Assembly (NCBI GenBank): GCA_902776935.1
Contig: CACYRS010000004.1
Location: 35,075 to 99,074 of the forward strand
Reading direction: 5' to 3'
Length of the DNA stretch: 64,000 bases
Source: an uncultured Prevotellaceae bacterium
Lineage (GTDB): Bacteria; Bacteroidota; Bacteroidia; Bacteroidales; Bacteroidaceae
The notes under the pieces are model-generated. The model saw only the letters and a list, made by a program, of their open reading frames with translations. It did no database searches and was not told the DNA's origin. Shown piece by piece: positions 7,721 to 17,530 of the stretch. Made by a program: the position numbers and the translations under genes. Each line of letters opens with the position of its first letter. Within the stretch, counting starts at the first letter, position 1.

Positions 7721-9627
7721 GGAGGATAGCTGATGCCCTGAAGCGCTTCTTTACAAATCCCACATGTGTATTCTGTCTTGGATTGGCGGTAGTTCTTACG
7801 GCTACTACCATTGAGATACTTCGAGGGCGCGCTACCAATTTCTACGATTACTATGATGCCACCAATATGTTCTGGGCTGGTATCAGTCCATATAGCCTGG
7901 AGTTTATAGAGGCTCACAGCATCTGGTTCCTTTACACACCGGTATTTACCACCATTTATGCTCCGATATTCCTGTTACCGGAGTGGTTGGGCCCATTTGT
8001 GTGGAACGGATTCAACTACTGCATGCTCTGTCTTGCTATCAAGACTCTTCCCCAGCCGTTGGCTCCTTACCGGATGAAGATATTCCTCTTCTTGTTGTTG
8101 CTGATCCTGCAGAGCACATTCTGCTTTCAGTATAACATGGTGGTGTGCTATATCTTCCTCTTTGCCTTTACGCTTTTGGAAAACGGCAAGCCTTTCTGGG
8201 CTACATTGTTGATAATGATATCGGCTACAACGAAATACTATGGTGCAATCGAATTAGGCTTATTACTGTGTTATCCAAAGTTCTGGCGTAACATGGGCTA
8301 TGCGCTTTTCTGGGGAGTAGTGCTTCTGCTGCTGCCAACCATCAACACGGCATTCGACAATGTGTTCGTGCTTTATAAGGATATGTGGGGTACCTATGAG
8401 TCGCATCGCGGTGCATCTGATTATCCTGGACTCTTTTATGCACGTGGCCTGAAGCCTCTGCTGTTGCCCAATCTCCGTATGGTACAGCTCTCTGTGCTTG
8501 CAGTGATAGGGGCTATGTTCTTCTGGCTCAACAAGCGCTGGAGTGATTTCCGTTTCAGAGTAGAGGCTCTTGCTGTGATGATGGGATATATCATCTTGTT
8601 TAGCGACAGTCCTGAGACGCATACTTATATTATCGCACTCTCAGGATATATGATGGCTTTCTGGCTTCAGCCACACCGTTCAAGATTTGATTGGATACTC
8701 TTCTGGCTGCTCTTTGTCAACTTCTGTATCCTTCCTGTAGATGCACTCTGTCCTACACCTGTCTACACATTCTTCCATCATAATTTCTGGCTTGATGTTT
8801 ATTGCATGACAATAGCCTGGATACGTGTGATATGGTGGGCTGTAAAGCCAAACCGCATACCGTTCCCAAATATGTCTCGTAGTGCAATTATTGTCACTCT
8901 GTTGTTGTGTGCTGTCGGCTTACATGCTCAGGACCGCCATTATCGTATAAATGGTGTAAGATTTACTATGAAGTATGTCGAGGGTGGCACATTCATGATG
9001 GGAGCTTCCGACAATGACTCGATTGCTGAGGCTGACGAGAAACCGGCTCATAAGGTTACATTAGGCGATTTCTATATTGGCGAGACAGAGGTTACCCAGG
9101 AAATGTGGAAGGCTGTCATGGGCAAGAATCCTGCGAAGTTCAAGGGTGAGAACTGGCCGGTAGAGAATGTCTCTTATAAGAAATGCCTGGAGTTTGTAGA
9201 GAAGTTGAGTGAGATGACTGGTCGTAATTTCCGCCTGCCTACCGAGGCAGAATGGGAGTATGCTGCCAGAGGAGGAAAACATTCTAGGGGCTATCTCTAT
9301 GCAGGTGCTGATGATGTCGAAAAGGTGGGCTGGCTGCATAACGACACTCTTTGGGGGCGGCACATGCCTGTGGCATCCAAGCAGCCCAACGAACTTGGGA
9401 TATACGATATGAGCGGTAGTGTATGGGAGTGGTGCGATACTCCTTATGAGCCATACTCTGGTGATAAAGGAACGTTTTTCACCCGTCTCATCCGTAGCCG
9501 GTTCAAGGTTGTACGCGGAAGCGGTTTCAGAGGCTATGCCCGATATGCAAGGGTGTCTAACCGCTATTGTAATGCCGTATGGCGCAATGACCATACAATA
9601 GGTCTGCGTATTGCAATGCTGTTATGA
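7717..9627 (+). CDS. GT87 membrane glycosyltransferase fused to SUMF1/FGE-like domain
   Basis: 636 residues. Residues about 1-385 have roughly ten hydrophobic helices and resemble GT87/DUF2029 polyprenyl-phosphate-mannose-type transferases (FYDYYDATNMFWAG, SATTKYYGA). At residue 386 a second ATG (8872) begins MSRSAIIVTLLLCAVGLHAQ, which looks like a complete signal peptide. Residues 410-636 form a formylglycine-generating-enzyme-like domain (MKYVEGGTFMMGAS, ETEVTQEMWKAVMG, RLPTEAEWEYAARGG, MSGSVWEWC, HTIGLR). No stop or frame change separates the parts. Only one Cys (in SNRYCNAV) is seen in the late region where true FGE has a Cys pair, so catalysis is doubtful. It could be a real fusion or two genes with a lost stop. 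Confidence 0.85.
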   Translation: MRRIADALKRFFTNPTCVFCLGLAVVLTATTIEILRGRATNFYDYYDATNMFWAGISPYSLEFIEAHSIWFLYTPVFTTIYAPIFLLPEWLGPFVWNGFNYCMLCLAIKTLPQPLAPYRMKIFLFLLLLILQSTFCFQYNMVVCYIFLFAFTLLENGKPFWATLLIMISATTKYYGAIELGLLLCYPKFWRNMGYALFWGVVLLLLPTINTAFDNVFVLYKDMWGTYESHRGASDYPGLFYARGLKPLLLPNLRMVQLSVLAVIGAMFFWLNKRWSDFRFRVEALAVMMGYIILFSDSPETHTYIIALSGYMMAFWLQPHRSRFDWILFWLLFVNFCILPVDALCPTPVYTFFHHNFWLDVYCMTIAWIRVIWWAVKPNRIPFPNMSRSAIIVTLLLCAVGLHAQDRHYRINGVRFTMKYVEGGTFMMGASDNDSIAEADEKPAHKVTLGDFYIGETEVTQEMWKAVMGKNPAKFKGENWPVENVSYKKCLEFVEKLSEMTGRNFRLPTEAEWEYAARGGKHSRGYLYAGADDVEKVGWLHNDTLWGRHMPVASKQPNELGIYDMSGSVWEWCDTPYEPYSGDKGTFFTRLIRSRFKVVRGSGFRGYARYARVSNRYCNAVWRNDHTIGLRIAMLL

Positions 9628-9654
9628 AGGAGTTATCATCATTATATAAGATAT

Positions 9655-10539
9655 ATGAAGGAACATCAACTGTTTTCAATTTTGATTCCATCGTGGAATA
9701 ATCTCGAATTCCTTAAACTGTGTGTTTCAAGTATCCGAAAGAACTCAAAGTTCGATCACGAGATTCTGATACATGTGAATGATGGAAGTGACGGCACACT
9801 TGAATGGGTAAAGTCTGAAGGACTGAAATATACTCATTCTGCAGAAAATGTTGGTGTTTGTTTTGCTTTAAACGGGTTGCGCCCATTGGCAACGACAGAT
9901 TATATCCTTTTTATGAATGATGATATGTATGTCTGTCCGGGGTGGGATGAGGCTTTGTACGATGAGATAAACAGCATTGGGCATAAGATGTTTTTCCTCT
10001 CTTCTACATTGATTCAGCCACGTCCCTTCTTCTGTAAGAGTGTGATAGCTCCTGCCGATTACGGACAGTCGGTGGAGTCTTTCGATGAGGAGAGGCTGCT
10101 GCGTGAGTATAAGTCTCTTCAGCATTATGACTGGAAAGGCTCTACATGGCCTCCAAATGTCGTTCATCGTGATGTCTGGGATCTCGTCGGAGGCTATTCC
10201 ATTGAGTATTCTCCAGGGATGTATAGTGATCCTGATTTCTCTGCGAAGCTGTGGAAGGCTGGAGTACGCCTGTTTAAAGGTGTGGACAAGAGCCGGGTAT
10301 ATCATTTTGAGGCCCGTTCCACGCATCGTATCGTTAAGAATGACGGTAGTACTCAGTTCCTCAGGAAATGGGGAATTACGTCGGGTTCATTCATTCGCGA
10401 CATCCTCCAGCGTGGCGAACCATGGGATTCCGACAAGGATATGAGTGACAGACTGAAAAAAGACCTTCTCAGAAGTAAACTGAAGAAGGCCTTGACGATA
10501 TTCCGTGATGTCAGGATTAAGAACATCTGGGAAGACTAA
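9655..10539 (+). CDS. Glycosyltransferase family 2
   Basis: 294 residues. The GT-A fold is seen as SILIPSWNNLEFLKLCVSSI at the N-terminus, HVNDGSDGT for nucleotide binding, MNDDMY as the DxD-like metal motif, and VGGYSIEYSPGMYSDPDF as the acceptor/catalytic segment. There are no membrane helices. It lies 27 bases behind the GT87/SUMF1 gene and is probably the last gene of that operon. Its 3' end overlaps the convergent GT87 gene by 23 bases. Donor and acceptor are unknown. Confidence 0.9.
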   Translation: MKEHQLFSILIPSWNNLEFLKLCVSSIRKNSKFDHEILIHVNDGSDGTLEWVKSEGLKYTHSAENVGVCFALNGLRPLATTDYILFMNDDMYVCPGWDEALYDEINSIGHKMFFLSSTLIQPRPFFCKSVIAPADYGQSVESFDEERLLREYKSLQHYDWKGSTWPPNVVHRDVWDLVGGYSIEYSPGMYSDPDFSAKLWKAGVRLFKGVDKSRVYHFEARSTHRIVKNDGSTQFLRKWGITSGSFIRDILQRGEPWDSDKDMSDRLKKDLLRSKLKKALTIFRDVRIKNIWED

Positions 10540-11704
10540 CCTTATAATCCTTAGTGTACATTTCGTAACATAGCTTTAGCCATATCAGGGTTACAGGCAA
10601 TGCTTTCAGGGCATAGGGCTGTACCCACTCTTTGCGGAGATAGGCAGGGAACAGGTCGCTTGGAGAGAGACTTGATAGTACGAATGCGAATATCAGTAAG
10701 GCAACGTCCCAATTCGTTCTCTTCCAAGGAGCAGCTGTATACCAGATGACAATACCGACAAACGGTGTGATATATCCGTTTGACTCACTTCCTGTGGAGA
10801 ATAACACTAAAAACATCATCACAGATGCCAACAAGGTCTGCCTGAAAGCAACATTCTTGTATTGTGAAAACCGCAGGTAGGGAATGGCAAATAACAGTGT
10901 GCCGGGAATAAGCAGCCATAAGTCGCTATATGTCATTAATCCGGATATCTTTCTTACCATACCAAGCAGGGAGATGTTTTGATGAAGGGAATTAAGATTC
11001 TCACCATTCTTCTCTACCAGGCAATAGAACCACTCCTGATACTGGCTTACAATATATTCCGGACTGCTGATAAGCATCGGTAGTGCGAAAAGAACAATGC
11101 TCCATATAACGAGAGAAACCATAAAGCGACATTTGTGTTTCGAAAAGAAGAAGAATGCCAGTCCCAATATTCCATAGAGCTTTACCAGTGTGCCAAGAAC
11201 AATGAAGAATGCCGCTTCCGTATCCCTTTCCTTTTCTATTAGGAAGAAGGCTAATACTATAATGGCTGCTATTGCTATATTAAATTGCTGCATAAACAGG
11301 GCTGTAAGCAATTCATGAGCGCAAAACCAAAGAATAAATACCTGCTGATACTTGGTTAAGTCGGATTTCCGGATGGCAATATATAGGAATAATGAAAGGG
11401 CAACACACCATAATATCATTCCTAACCAGTCGGGAACAACAGCAAAAGGTGCTATAACCAAAGAGAACAATGGTCCATAATGGTTAACGTCATGATATTC
11501 CTGAGGGTATTCGATAAACAATGAAGTCTGGTTCCAGACATGCCAGAAGACCCCTTTGAATATCATGAAATTATTGTGGCTATGCATCTTTGATAATGCA
11601 GAAACAATTCCCAATATCAGCCATAAACCTAACAGAGTGCGATAGTCGCTAAAAAATGGTTTCTTTATAAGAGCAGAACTTTTTTCCAATAAACTATTAC
11701 CCAT
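10517..11704 (-). CDS. GT87/DUF2029-type membrane glycosyltransferase
   Basis: 395 residues from the ATG at 11704 (MGNSLLEKSS). The longer frame runs into the -7 box at 11731-11738. About ten transmembrane helices are present, with a loop containing EYPQEYHDVNHYGPLF and another with TLVKLYGILGL, the arrangement of GT87 enzymes that use polyprenyl-linked sugar donors in the periplasm. It resembles the N-terminal half of the fusion at 7717-8871 in architecture. Confidence 0.8.
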   Translation of the reverse strand: MGNSLLEKSSALIKKPFFSDYRTLLGLWLILGIVSALSKMHSHNNFMIFKGVFWHVWNQTSLFIEYPQEYHDVNHYGPLFSLVIAPFAVVPDWLGMILWCVALSLFLYIAIRKSDLTKYQQVFILWFCAHELLTALFMQQFNIAIAAIIVLAFFLIEKERDTEAAFFIVLGTLVKLYGILGLAFFFFSKHKCRFMVSLVIWSIVLFALPMLISSPEYIVSQYQEWFYCLVEKNGENLNSLHQNISLLGMVRKISGLMTYSDLWLLIPGTLLFAIPYLRFSQYKNVAFRQTLLASVMMFLVLFSTGSESNGYITPFVGIVIWYTAAPWKRTNWDVALLIFAFVLSSLSPSDLFPAYLRKEWVQPYALKALPVTLIWLKLCYEMYTKDYKVSLPRCS

Positions 11705-11730
11705 AAATGCTTCTTTTTTATATTCTGCTG

Positions 11731-11779
11731 CAAAATTAGGCAATTTTTTCGAGATTATCGGGTTTTTTGCTTAATTTTG
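11731..11779. promoter_or_regulatory. Back-to-back promoters, rightward one nearly leaderless
   Basis: The minus box TAATTTTG (complement of 11731-11738) faces the GT87 gene. The plus box TAATTTTG (11772-11779) ends four bases before the ATG of the sulfatase-like gene at 11784. Transcription would then start at or next to the start codon. Confidence 0.6.
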
Positions 11780-11783
11780 CAGC

Positions 11784-13739
11784 ATGAAGGATTATTCTAA
11801 GTTCAAATTGCTTGCGCCGATATCTGCCACGTTGCATAATCTGCTCCTGGCTTATCTGGTGTATTTTGTTGCCCGGACAGTTTATCTGTTGGTCAACTAT
11901 AGCTATTTTCAGCAATCTGCTACTTCTGGAAAACTGATTGATATCTTTTGTGGTGGTTTGGTATTTGACACTTCGGCAATCCTTGTAACCAATATTCCAT
12001 ATATTATACTTGTACTTTTCCCTTTCCATAAGAAAGAGAGTCATCTGTGGCAGCTTATATGCAAATGGGTGTTTGTGGTGATAAACAGCGTAGCTCTGGC
12101 AATGAATCTATGCGACTCTGTATATTTCAAATACACCATGCGACGCACAACGATAACCGTATTCAACGAATTCTCCAATGAAGGCAATCTGGCAAGCATA
12201 TTCCTTACCGAAGCATGGAATCATCTCTACCTTATAATATTATTCGTATTGGTAGTATGGGCTCTGTGGAAGCTATACAGGTCAACAGGCTTGTCGGCAA
12301 AAGACCTTGTCTGGTGGAAATATGATATTGCTGCCCTGCTATCGCTTGCAGCATTCGCTCCCTTCGTCGTGGCAGGCATAAGAGGAGGCTTCACAACGGC
12401 TGTACGCCCCATCACGGTATCTAATGCCAATCAGTATGTAAGCCGACCTGTTGAAGCTGCATTGGTTCTAAACACCCCGTTTGCCTTCTACCGTACAATA
12501 GGGAAAGATGTCTTTGTTGTGCCTGACTATTACTCTGACCCTCAGCAGCTGGCATCTGTTTTCACCCCTGTTCATATTCCTCATGACACCATTCCGATGA
12601 CGAAGAAGAATGTTGTGGTTCTTATCGTTGAAAGCTTTGGAAGGGAATATATCGGAGCATTAAACGAAACGCTTGAGAATGGTAATTACAAAGGTTACAC
12701 TCCACATATCGACTCATTAATCAGAAAGAGTATTACATTTTCCAGATCGTTCTGTAATGGAAGAAAAAGCATTGATGGAATGCCGAGTATCCTTTCGGGC
12801 ATACCGATGTTTGTAGAGCCGTTCTTCCTTACTCCGGCCTCTATGAATCACGTCAGCGGTATAGCATCACTCTTGGCTGCCGAGGGATATCAGACCTCTT
12901 TCTTCCATGGAGCCCAGCGCGGCTCTATGGGGTTTATGGCATTTGCAAAAAGCACCGGATTCCAGGAGTATTACGGCAGGGAGGACTTTAATGAGGACAA
13001 GAGATTCAACGGTGATGAGGACTTTGATGGTATGTGGGCCATCTGGGACGAGCCTTTCCTTCAGTATTATGCAGCCAGGATGTCTGAGATGAAGGAGCCG
13101 TTTATGACAGCCGTGTTTACCGCATCGAGCCATCACCCCTATGCTGTTCCTGAGAAATACAGAGAGGTATATCCCGAAGAAGGCATAGCCATGCACAAAT
13201 GTATCAGATATACAGATATGGCTCTGGGAAAGTTCTTTCAGACTGCGAGCCGGCAGCCCTGGTTCAATAATACCATCTTTGTGCTGACAAGTGATCATAC
13301 CAATATGAGCGACCATCCCGAATACCAGACAGACCTGGGGGGATTCTGTTCACCGATAATAATATATGACCCCAGCGCTGCAGAGACGCCTCGCATGGAA
13401 GACAAGATAGCGCAGCAGATAGACATCCTGCCCACCATTATGGGTTTGCTGCATTATCCTAAGCCGTACTTTGCCTTTGGTATAGACGTTCTCAATACAC
13501 CAGCTGATAAGACATGGGCAGTAAACTATCTGAATGGCATCTATCAATATGTCAAGCATGGACATGTATTACAGTTCGACGGGCTGCAGACCAAAGCAGT
13601 ATATAGCCTTACCGATTCCCTGATGAAGAATAATCTTAAAGGAACGATTCCTCAGCAGCAGGAAATGGAGCGCGAGCTAAAGGCAATAATTCAGCAGTAT
13701 ATGGAGCGTATGACACAAGACAGGCTGTTGCCTGACTGA
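11784..13739 (+). CDS. LTA-synthase-like phosphoglycerol transferase (alkaline phosphatase superfamily)
   Basis: 651 residues: five N-terminal membrane helices (about 1-220), then a periplasmic sulfatase-fold domain. Seen are VVVLIVESFGREY (first metal Glu), FCNGRKSIDGMPSIL (nucleophile loop, with Ser where LtaS has Thr), SFFHGAQRGSMGFM, SSHHPYAVP (His ligand) and LTSDHTNMSDH (Asp-His metal pair). The family moves phosphoglycerol or phosphoethanolamine from phospholipid to glycans. In a Gram-negative host the acceptor would be a periplasmic glycan or lipid A/core, not teichoic acid. The Ser nucleophile is read from the motif only. A GT4 gene follows after 46 bases. Confidence 0.85.
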   Translation: MKDYSKFKLLAPISATLHNLLLAYLVYFVARTVYLLVNYSYFQQSATSGKLIDIFCGGLVFDTSAILVTNIPYIILVLFPFHKKESHLWQLICKWVFVVINSVALAMNLCDSVYFKYTMRRTTITVFNEFSNEGNLASIFLTEAWNHLYLIILFVLVVWALWKLYRSTGLSAKDLVWWKYDIAALLSLAAFAPFVVAGIRGGFTTAVRPITVSNANQYVSRPVEAALVLNTPFAFYRTIGKDVFVVPDYYSDPQQLASVFTPVHIPHDTIPMTKKNVVVLIVESFGREYIGALNETLENGNYKGYTPHIDSLIRKSITFSRSFCNGRKSIDGMPSILSGIPMFVEPFFLTPASMNHVSGIASLLAAEGYQTSFFHGAQRGSMGFMAFAKSTGFQEYYGREDFNEDKRFNGDEDFDGMWAIWDEPFLQYYAARMSEMKEPFMTAVFTASSHHPYAVPEKYREVYPEEGIAMHKCIRYTDMALGKFFQTASRQPWFNNTIFVLTSDHTNMSDHPEYQTDLGGFCSPIIIYDPSAAETPRMEDKIAQQIDILPTIMGLLHYPKPYFAFGIDVLNTPADKTWAVNYLNGIYQYVKHGHVLQFDGLQTKAVYSLTDSLMKNNLKGTIPQQQEMERELKAIIQQYMERMTQDRLLPD

Positions 13740-13785
13740 TGTCCAGATCCGTTTTCATCCGATAATAATATTTAAGCATAGAAAG

Positions 13786-14721
13786 ATGAATATAGTAATA
13801 GTTCACGACGTAGTTTTACCCGTAGTAAAGTATGGTGGCACGGAGCGCGTTATCTGGGCTCTTGGCAAACAACTGGTCCGTATGGGGCACAATATAACCT
13901 TCCTCGCCCGCAAAGGCTCCTCGTGTCCTTTTGCAAGAGTTCTTGAGATTGATCCTACAAGAAGTATAGGAAGCCAGATTCCGGAGGATACGGATATCGT
14001 CCATTTCTCTAATCAGGCCGATCACCGTGATCTTACTAAGCCCTATGTGGTTACTATAAACGGTAATGTTGATAATGGTGACATCGACACAAATGCCGTA
14101 TTCGTGTCAGGCAACCATGCTGAGCGTCATGGACGCAGTTGCTTTGTGTATAACTGCCTTGACTGGGATGACTACGGAGTACCCGACTTGAACCAGGAAC
14201 GCAGGCATTATCATTTCCTTGGCAAAGCTGCCTGGCGTGTGAAGAATGTACGGGGAGCCATAAGGATAACCAAGAAGGTTGAGGGAGCCGAACTGGATGT
14301 GCTTGGAGGTTACCGTCTTAACTTCAAGATGGGATTCCGTCTTACGTTAAGTCCCAGAATCCATTTCCATGGTATGGTCGACAATCAGGGGAAACAGCGC
14401 GTTATCCAACAGTCGCAAGGCCTGATTTTCCCTGTAGCCTGGCACGAACCGTTCGGACTGTGCCTCATTGAGTCTCTTTATTACGGAGCACCAGTATTTG
14501 CAACCCCGATGGGTGCAATACCGGAAATCGTCACACCAGAGTTTGGCTTCCTCAGCAGCGATGAGCAGGAGATAGCGGATTATCTCAACTCTCATCCCTA
14601 TTACTCCCCACAACTCTGTCACCAGTATGTTGCCGATAAGTTCAACGTCAGGGTGATGGCAGAGGATTACCTCAGGGTTTTCGAGAGGGTGCTCAATGGT
14701 GAGTCGCTTACTATGTGTTAG
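13786..14721 (+). CDS. Glycosyltransferase family 4
   Basis: 311 residues, slightly short for GT4. N-terminal VVKYGGTERVIWALGKQLVRMGH is the glycine-rich acceptor-side loop. The C-terminal domain has GKAAWRVKNVRGAI and a donor-binding motif in FPVAWHEPFGLCLIESLYYG, followed by ATPMGAIPEIV. No promoter box is clear in the 46 bases upstream, so it is probably read with the LTA-synthase-like gene. The stop overlaps the convergent GT90 gene by 11 bases. Confidence 0.87.
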   Translation: MNIVIVHDVVLPVVKYGGTERVIWALGKQLVRMGHNITFLARKGSSCPFARVLEIDPTRSIGSQIPEDTDIVHFSNQADHRDLTKPYVVTINGNVDNGDIDTNAVFVSGNHAERHGRSCFVYNCLDWDDYGVPDLNQERRHYHFLGKAAWRVKNVRGAIRITKKVEGAELDVLGGYRLNFKMGFRLTLSPRIHFHGMVDNQGKQRVIQQSQGLIFPVAWHEPFGLCLIESLYYGAPVFATPMGAIPEIVTPEFGFLSSDEQEIADYLNSHPYYSPQLCHQYVADKFNVRVMAEDYLRVFERVLNGESLTMC

Positions 14722-15703
14722 TGATATCGAAATACTTCTTTAGTACGAGGAGAGAGATAAGCCGTTCACGTCTTTTGTCAAAGAACTGCTCTACGTATTC
14801 ATGTGCATGCCGGATGATTGCTTCTGCCTCCTCGGGGTGCTCGATGTAATAGTTCATCCGCTCTTCAAGGTCAGAGAAGTCATCCTTTACCTCGATATAA
14901 TGGTAGTTGGGAATCAGTCTGCCTTCCATAAACCATGTCTCGCAAGTGTGCTTTGGGGTAACGGCTATTGAGTTCGACGACATCACCCATTTAAGGTTCG
15001 AGGCCACGTCATTACCTTCAAGAGACATGATGAACTTATAGTCAAAATGCTCGTTGATGGTAAACTTCTCCTTCTTCCATTCGGGGTGCTCGGGAATAAG
15101 GTTTGTTGTAGCAGCATCCACCATGGGGTGTCCCAGCCAGCGTTTAAAGAATATATCGCGATTGGGCTTCAGCGGACCCAGGTCACCTCTGAAGATAGCG
15201 ACATTCTTCTTCTCTCTCCAGGGCTTGGGGTCGTTGACGAAGAGGAAATGCCTTATCTTCTCCAGTTTCAAGACTACTGAGTTCTCATTATTGTCCCCCA
15301 GAGGACGGCTTTTAATAATTGTAGGCACCTCTGGTACATATGTTATGTCGCCCGAAAGAAGAATCCATCGGTTATGAGGATTAAAGTAATTAGCCACCTG
15401 CTTAGCATCAAAGTAATACACCTTCTGACCGGTCATGGGCTGATGCTGTATCTCTACAGCCTGCTTATTCCATGATTCCCTGTCGTATGATGTATCCTTT
15501 GTCAGTTTGCAGTAATAATTTACTCTATCCAGGATATATTCCTTATCAGGACGCTTGTCAAGCTCGGCGAGAAGACTCTTTAGCCTCATGCGGAACAATA
15601 TCTTGGGAGTATTTTGTCTCAAATACCCCTTGACGAAGTATTTCAGATTACTGTTCTTTCCGTTGTGCAGGAGATAATAAATCTTTCTTTTGTTCATATC
15701 CAA
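14711..15703 (-). CDS. Glycosyltransferase family 90 (CAP10/LpsA-like)
   Basis: 330 residues. The diagnostic region is FIMSLEGNDVASNLKWVMSS, which matches the GT90 pattern (xGxxxAxxLKxxLxxxS), with KKNVAIFRGDLGP upstream and WFMEGRLIPNYHYIEVKDDFSDL downstream. Members include Cryptococcus Cap10 and bacterial LPS-core xylosyl/glucosyl transferases. There is no signal peptide. The gene ends 15 bases after nothing but its LTA-synthase-like neighbour upstream (start 15703, neighbour stop 15719), so it sits at the 3' end of the msbA-like operon. It is probably an LPS or capsule sugar transferase. Confidence 0.88.
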   Translation of the reverse strand: MDMNKRKIYYLLHNGKNSNLKYFVKGYLRQNTPKILFRMRLKSLLAELDKRPDKEYILDRVNYYCKLTKDTSYDRESWNKQAVEIQHQPMTGQKVYYFDAKQVANYFNPHNRWILLSGDITYVPEVPTIIKSRPLGDNNENSVVLKLEKIRHFLFVNDPKPWREKKNVAIFRGDLGPLKPNRDIFFKRWLGHPMVDAATTNLIPEHPEWKKEKFTINEHFDYKFIMSLEGNDVASNLKWVMSSNSIAVTPKHTCETWFMEGRLIPNYHYIEVKDDFSDLEERMNYYIEHPEEAEAIIRHAHEYVEQFFDKRRERLISLLVLKKYFDITNT

Positions 15704-15718
15704 ATTAAAATATTCTTT

Positions 15719-17530
15719 TTATCGTTTGCTAAGATCTTTTGAGGCAGCCTGAAGGATTGCCTTGCCGATGTTTATGTCACCATTGCCCTTTATCTTCTTC
15801 TGGCTGTTAAGGTCGAAGAATGTAAATCCTGTGCTGTCAACAGTTGAGAAGCCCTCAGTGACGGTGTTTATGGCAAGGGGATAGCGGTAACTCTTGCTTA
15901 GCACATCACGACTGAAGGTATATGCGTCGTGTTTTATCCTCAACTGAGCCAGAAGGGTGGCCGGGAGGTCTGTCTGGTTGCAGATAGTCTCTATACGGCG
16001 TGGTGCCTTGACTGCTCCGCCTATCCATATCATTGGGATATGGTTCTTGAGAGGCGTCAGATCATCGATGTCCTTATAGAGCATCCCATGGTCGGGAAGG
16101 AGGATTACAAGCGAATTCTGCCATTGTGGCGACTTCTTAAGCTTTGAGATATAGTTGCCGATGCATTGGTCGAGGTAGTAGAAGGAGTTGTATACTTCGT
16201 CGTCGAGATGCTTTAATGGCACATCCCAGGGCTCGTGGCTGCTGAGTGTGGAATAGCCGATGAGATATGGAGCCTGGAGAGAGGTTGTCATCTCGTATAG
16301 GGTCTCGAAGGTGATGTCATCGCGAACTCCCCATTTTGCCGAACTCTGAGCTGCTGCGTCGTAGTCGGCCTTCCATTTCAGGTTCTCAAAACCTCCTGCC
16401 ACGAGATATCCGCGCATCTTGGTGAAGTTGATGTCACCACCATAGAGATAATGGGTGCTGTAGCCCCGTTCTTCTCGCAGGCTATTGGCAATACAAGGCA
16501 GGGTGCGGACTTTGGCAGGAATCTTCATCACGGATATTGTGGGGAAGGAGGGATAGCCGCTGTAGGTGCATACCGTGCCTCTGTCGGTGCGCCATGAGTT
16601 GGCATAGCAATTGGTGAAATAGATTCCTTCCTGAGCCAGTCGGTTGAGATTCGGGGTGATATCGTTTCTGCCACTTATCTCGGTAAACTGTCCTCCGCAA
16701 CTCTCCATAAGGATTATGATGATGTTAGGAGTCTGGGTGTTCAATAAGGAGTCGGTATCAATACTCTCTGTGTTGTAGATTGTGCTTATGATACGCTGAC
16801 ACTCGGCTTCTGGCATGAAGTCGTATGTGACATTGTCACTTGCCGTACTTTCCATTGATGCCATGAAACTGAACACGGGATTTACGGCAGAGTGGTTGAG
16901 ATACTGGTTCAGCGAGAAGTAAACCTGTCCGATGTTTGTCGTCGACTCATCCAGACCTCCTCGAATGCCTATTATCATTAAAGGTATGGAGATGATATAG
17001 AGGACTGTTTCCAGAAGCTTGGGGATAAGCTTTTTGGCAGGTTTCCCAATAGGGAAGAAGCGGACTGTGATCAGATATCCCCCCAAAATAAGGGTGGTAG
17101 CAATCAGTAATGCAATCACTCGCCAGATGATATATGCCGTCGTAACGCTTGCTGCTGCTTCGTTGGGTGTCTCAAGATATCCAAGACACGAGGCGTCTAA
17201 CTTGAATCCCCAGAAGGGGTAAAGGCTCGAGTCTGCCACAAAGGCCAAGGCAAAGGCGATGGATATCAGAAGGAAATAGCCCCGAAGCACGTGCAACTGC
17301 CATCTCCCTGAGATCCACACGCTGACGATTGTTAACAGGAATGGCAGGATTAGGAAATAGATAGCGGTAGAGAGGTCGAGGCTTATGCCATGGGTTATGA
17401 CCTGCCAGACATCGGATGTCACAAAGTGTCCTGACCCCGATGTGACAAGCATAAAGACTATCTTGGCGATGACGAATACCAGCACCGTCCACAGATAGAC
17501 CTTTGACAAAAAGACTAACCTCTTACTCAT
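15719..17530 (-). CDS. LTA-synthase-like sulfatase-fold transferase, second copy
   Basis: 603 residues with about five N-terminal helices and an extracytoplasmic alkaline-phosphatase-superfamily domain. Motifs are NIIIILMESCGGQFTE (metal Glu), NSWRTDRGTVCTYSGYPS (Thr nucleophile in RTDRG), STLSSHEPWDVP (His) and ILLPDHGMLY (Asp-His). It differs from the 651-residue protein at 11784 by having the usual Thr. Its ATG shares one base with the stop of the ABC exporter (TAATG), so translation is coupled. It probably modifies an exported lipid-linked glycan with a phospho-head group. Confidence 0.85.
   Translation of the reverse strand: MSKRLVFLSKVYLWTVLVFVIAKIVFMLVTSGSGHFVTSDVWQVITHGISLDLSTAIYFLILPFLLTIVSVWISGRWQLHVLRGYFLLISIAFALAFVADSSLYPFWGFKLDASCLGYLETPNEAAASVTTAYIIWRVIALLIATTLILGGYLITVRFFPIGKPAKKLIPKLLETVLYIISIPLMIIGIRGGLDESTTNIGQVYFSLNQYLNHSAVNPVFSFMASMESTASDNVTYDFMPEAECQRIISTIYNTESIDTDSLLNTQTPNIIIILMESCGGQFTEISGRNDITPNLNRLAQEGIYFTNCYANSWRTDRGTVCTYSGYPSFPTISVMKIPAKVRTLPCIANSLREERGYSTHYLYGGDINFTKMRGYLVAGGFENLKWKADYDAAAQSSAKWGVRDDITFETLYEMTTSLQAPYLIGYSTLSSHEPWDVPLKHLDDEVYNSFYYLDQCIGNYISKLKKSPQWQNSLVILLPDHGMLYKDIDDLTPLKNHIPMIWIGGAVKAPRRIETICNQTDLPATLLAQLRIKHDAYTFSRDVLSKSYRYPLAINTVTEGFSTVDSTGFTFFDLNSQKKIKGNGDINIGKAILQAASKDLSKR

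Noticed and set aside
8872-9627. Calling the SUMF1-like domain an active formylglycine-generating enzyme
   Set aside because: The late Cys pair of true FGE is not seen (only one Cys), and the nearby sulfatase-fold proteins lack the CxPxR target motif.
11784-17530. Naming the two LTA-synthase-like proteins LtaS
   Set aside because: The organism looks Gram-negative. The superfamily is shared by phosphoglycerol and phosphoethanolamine transferases, so teichoic acid synthesis is not supported.
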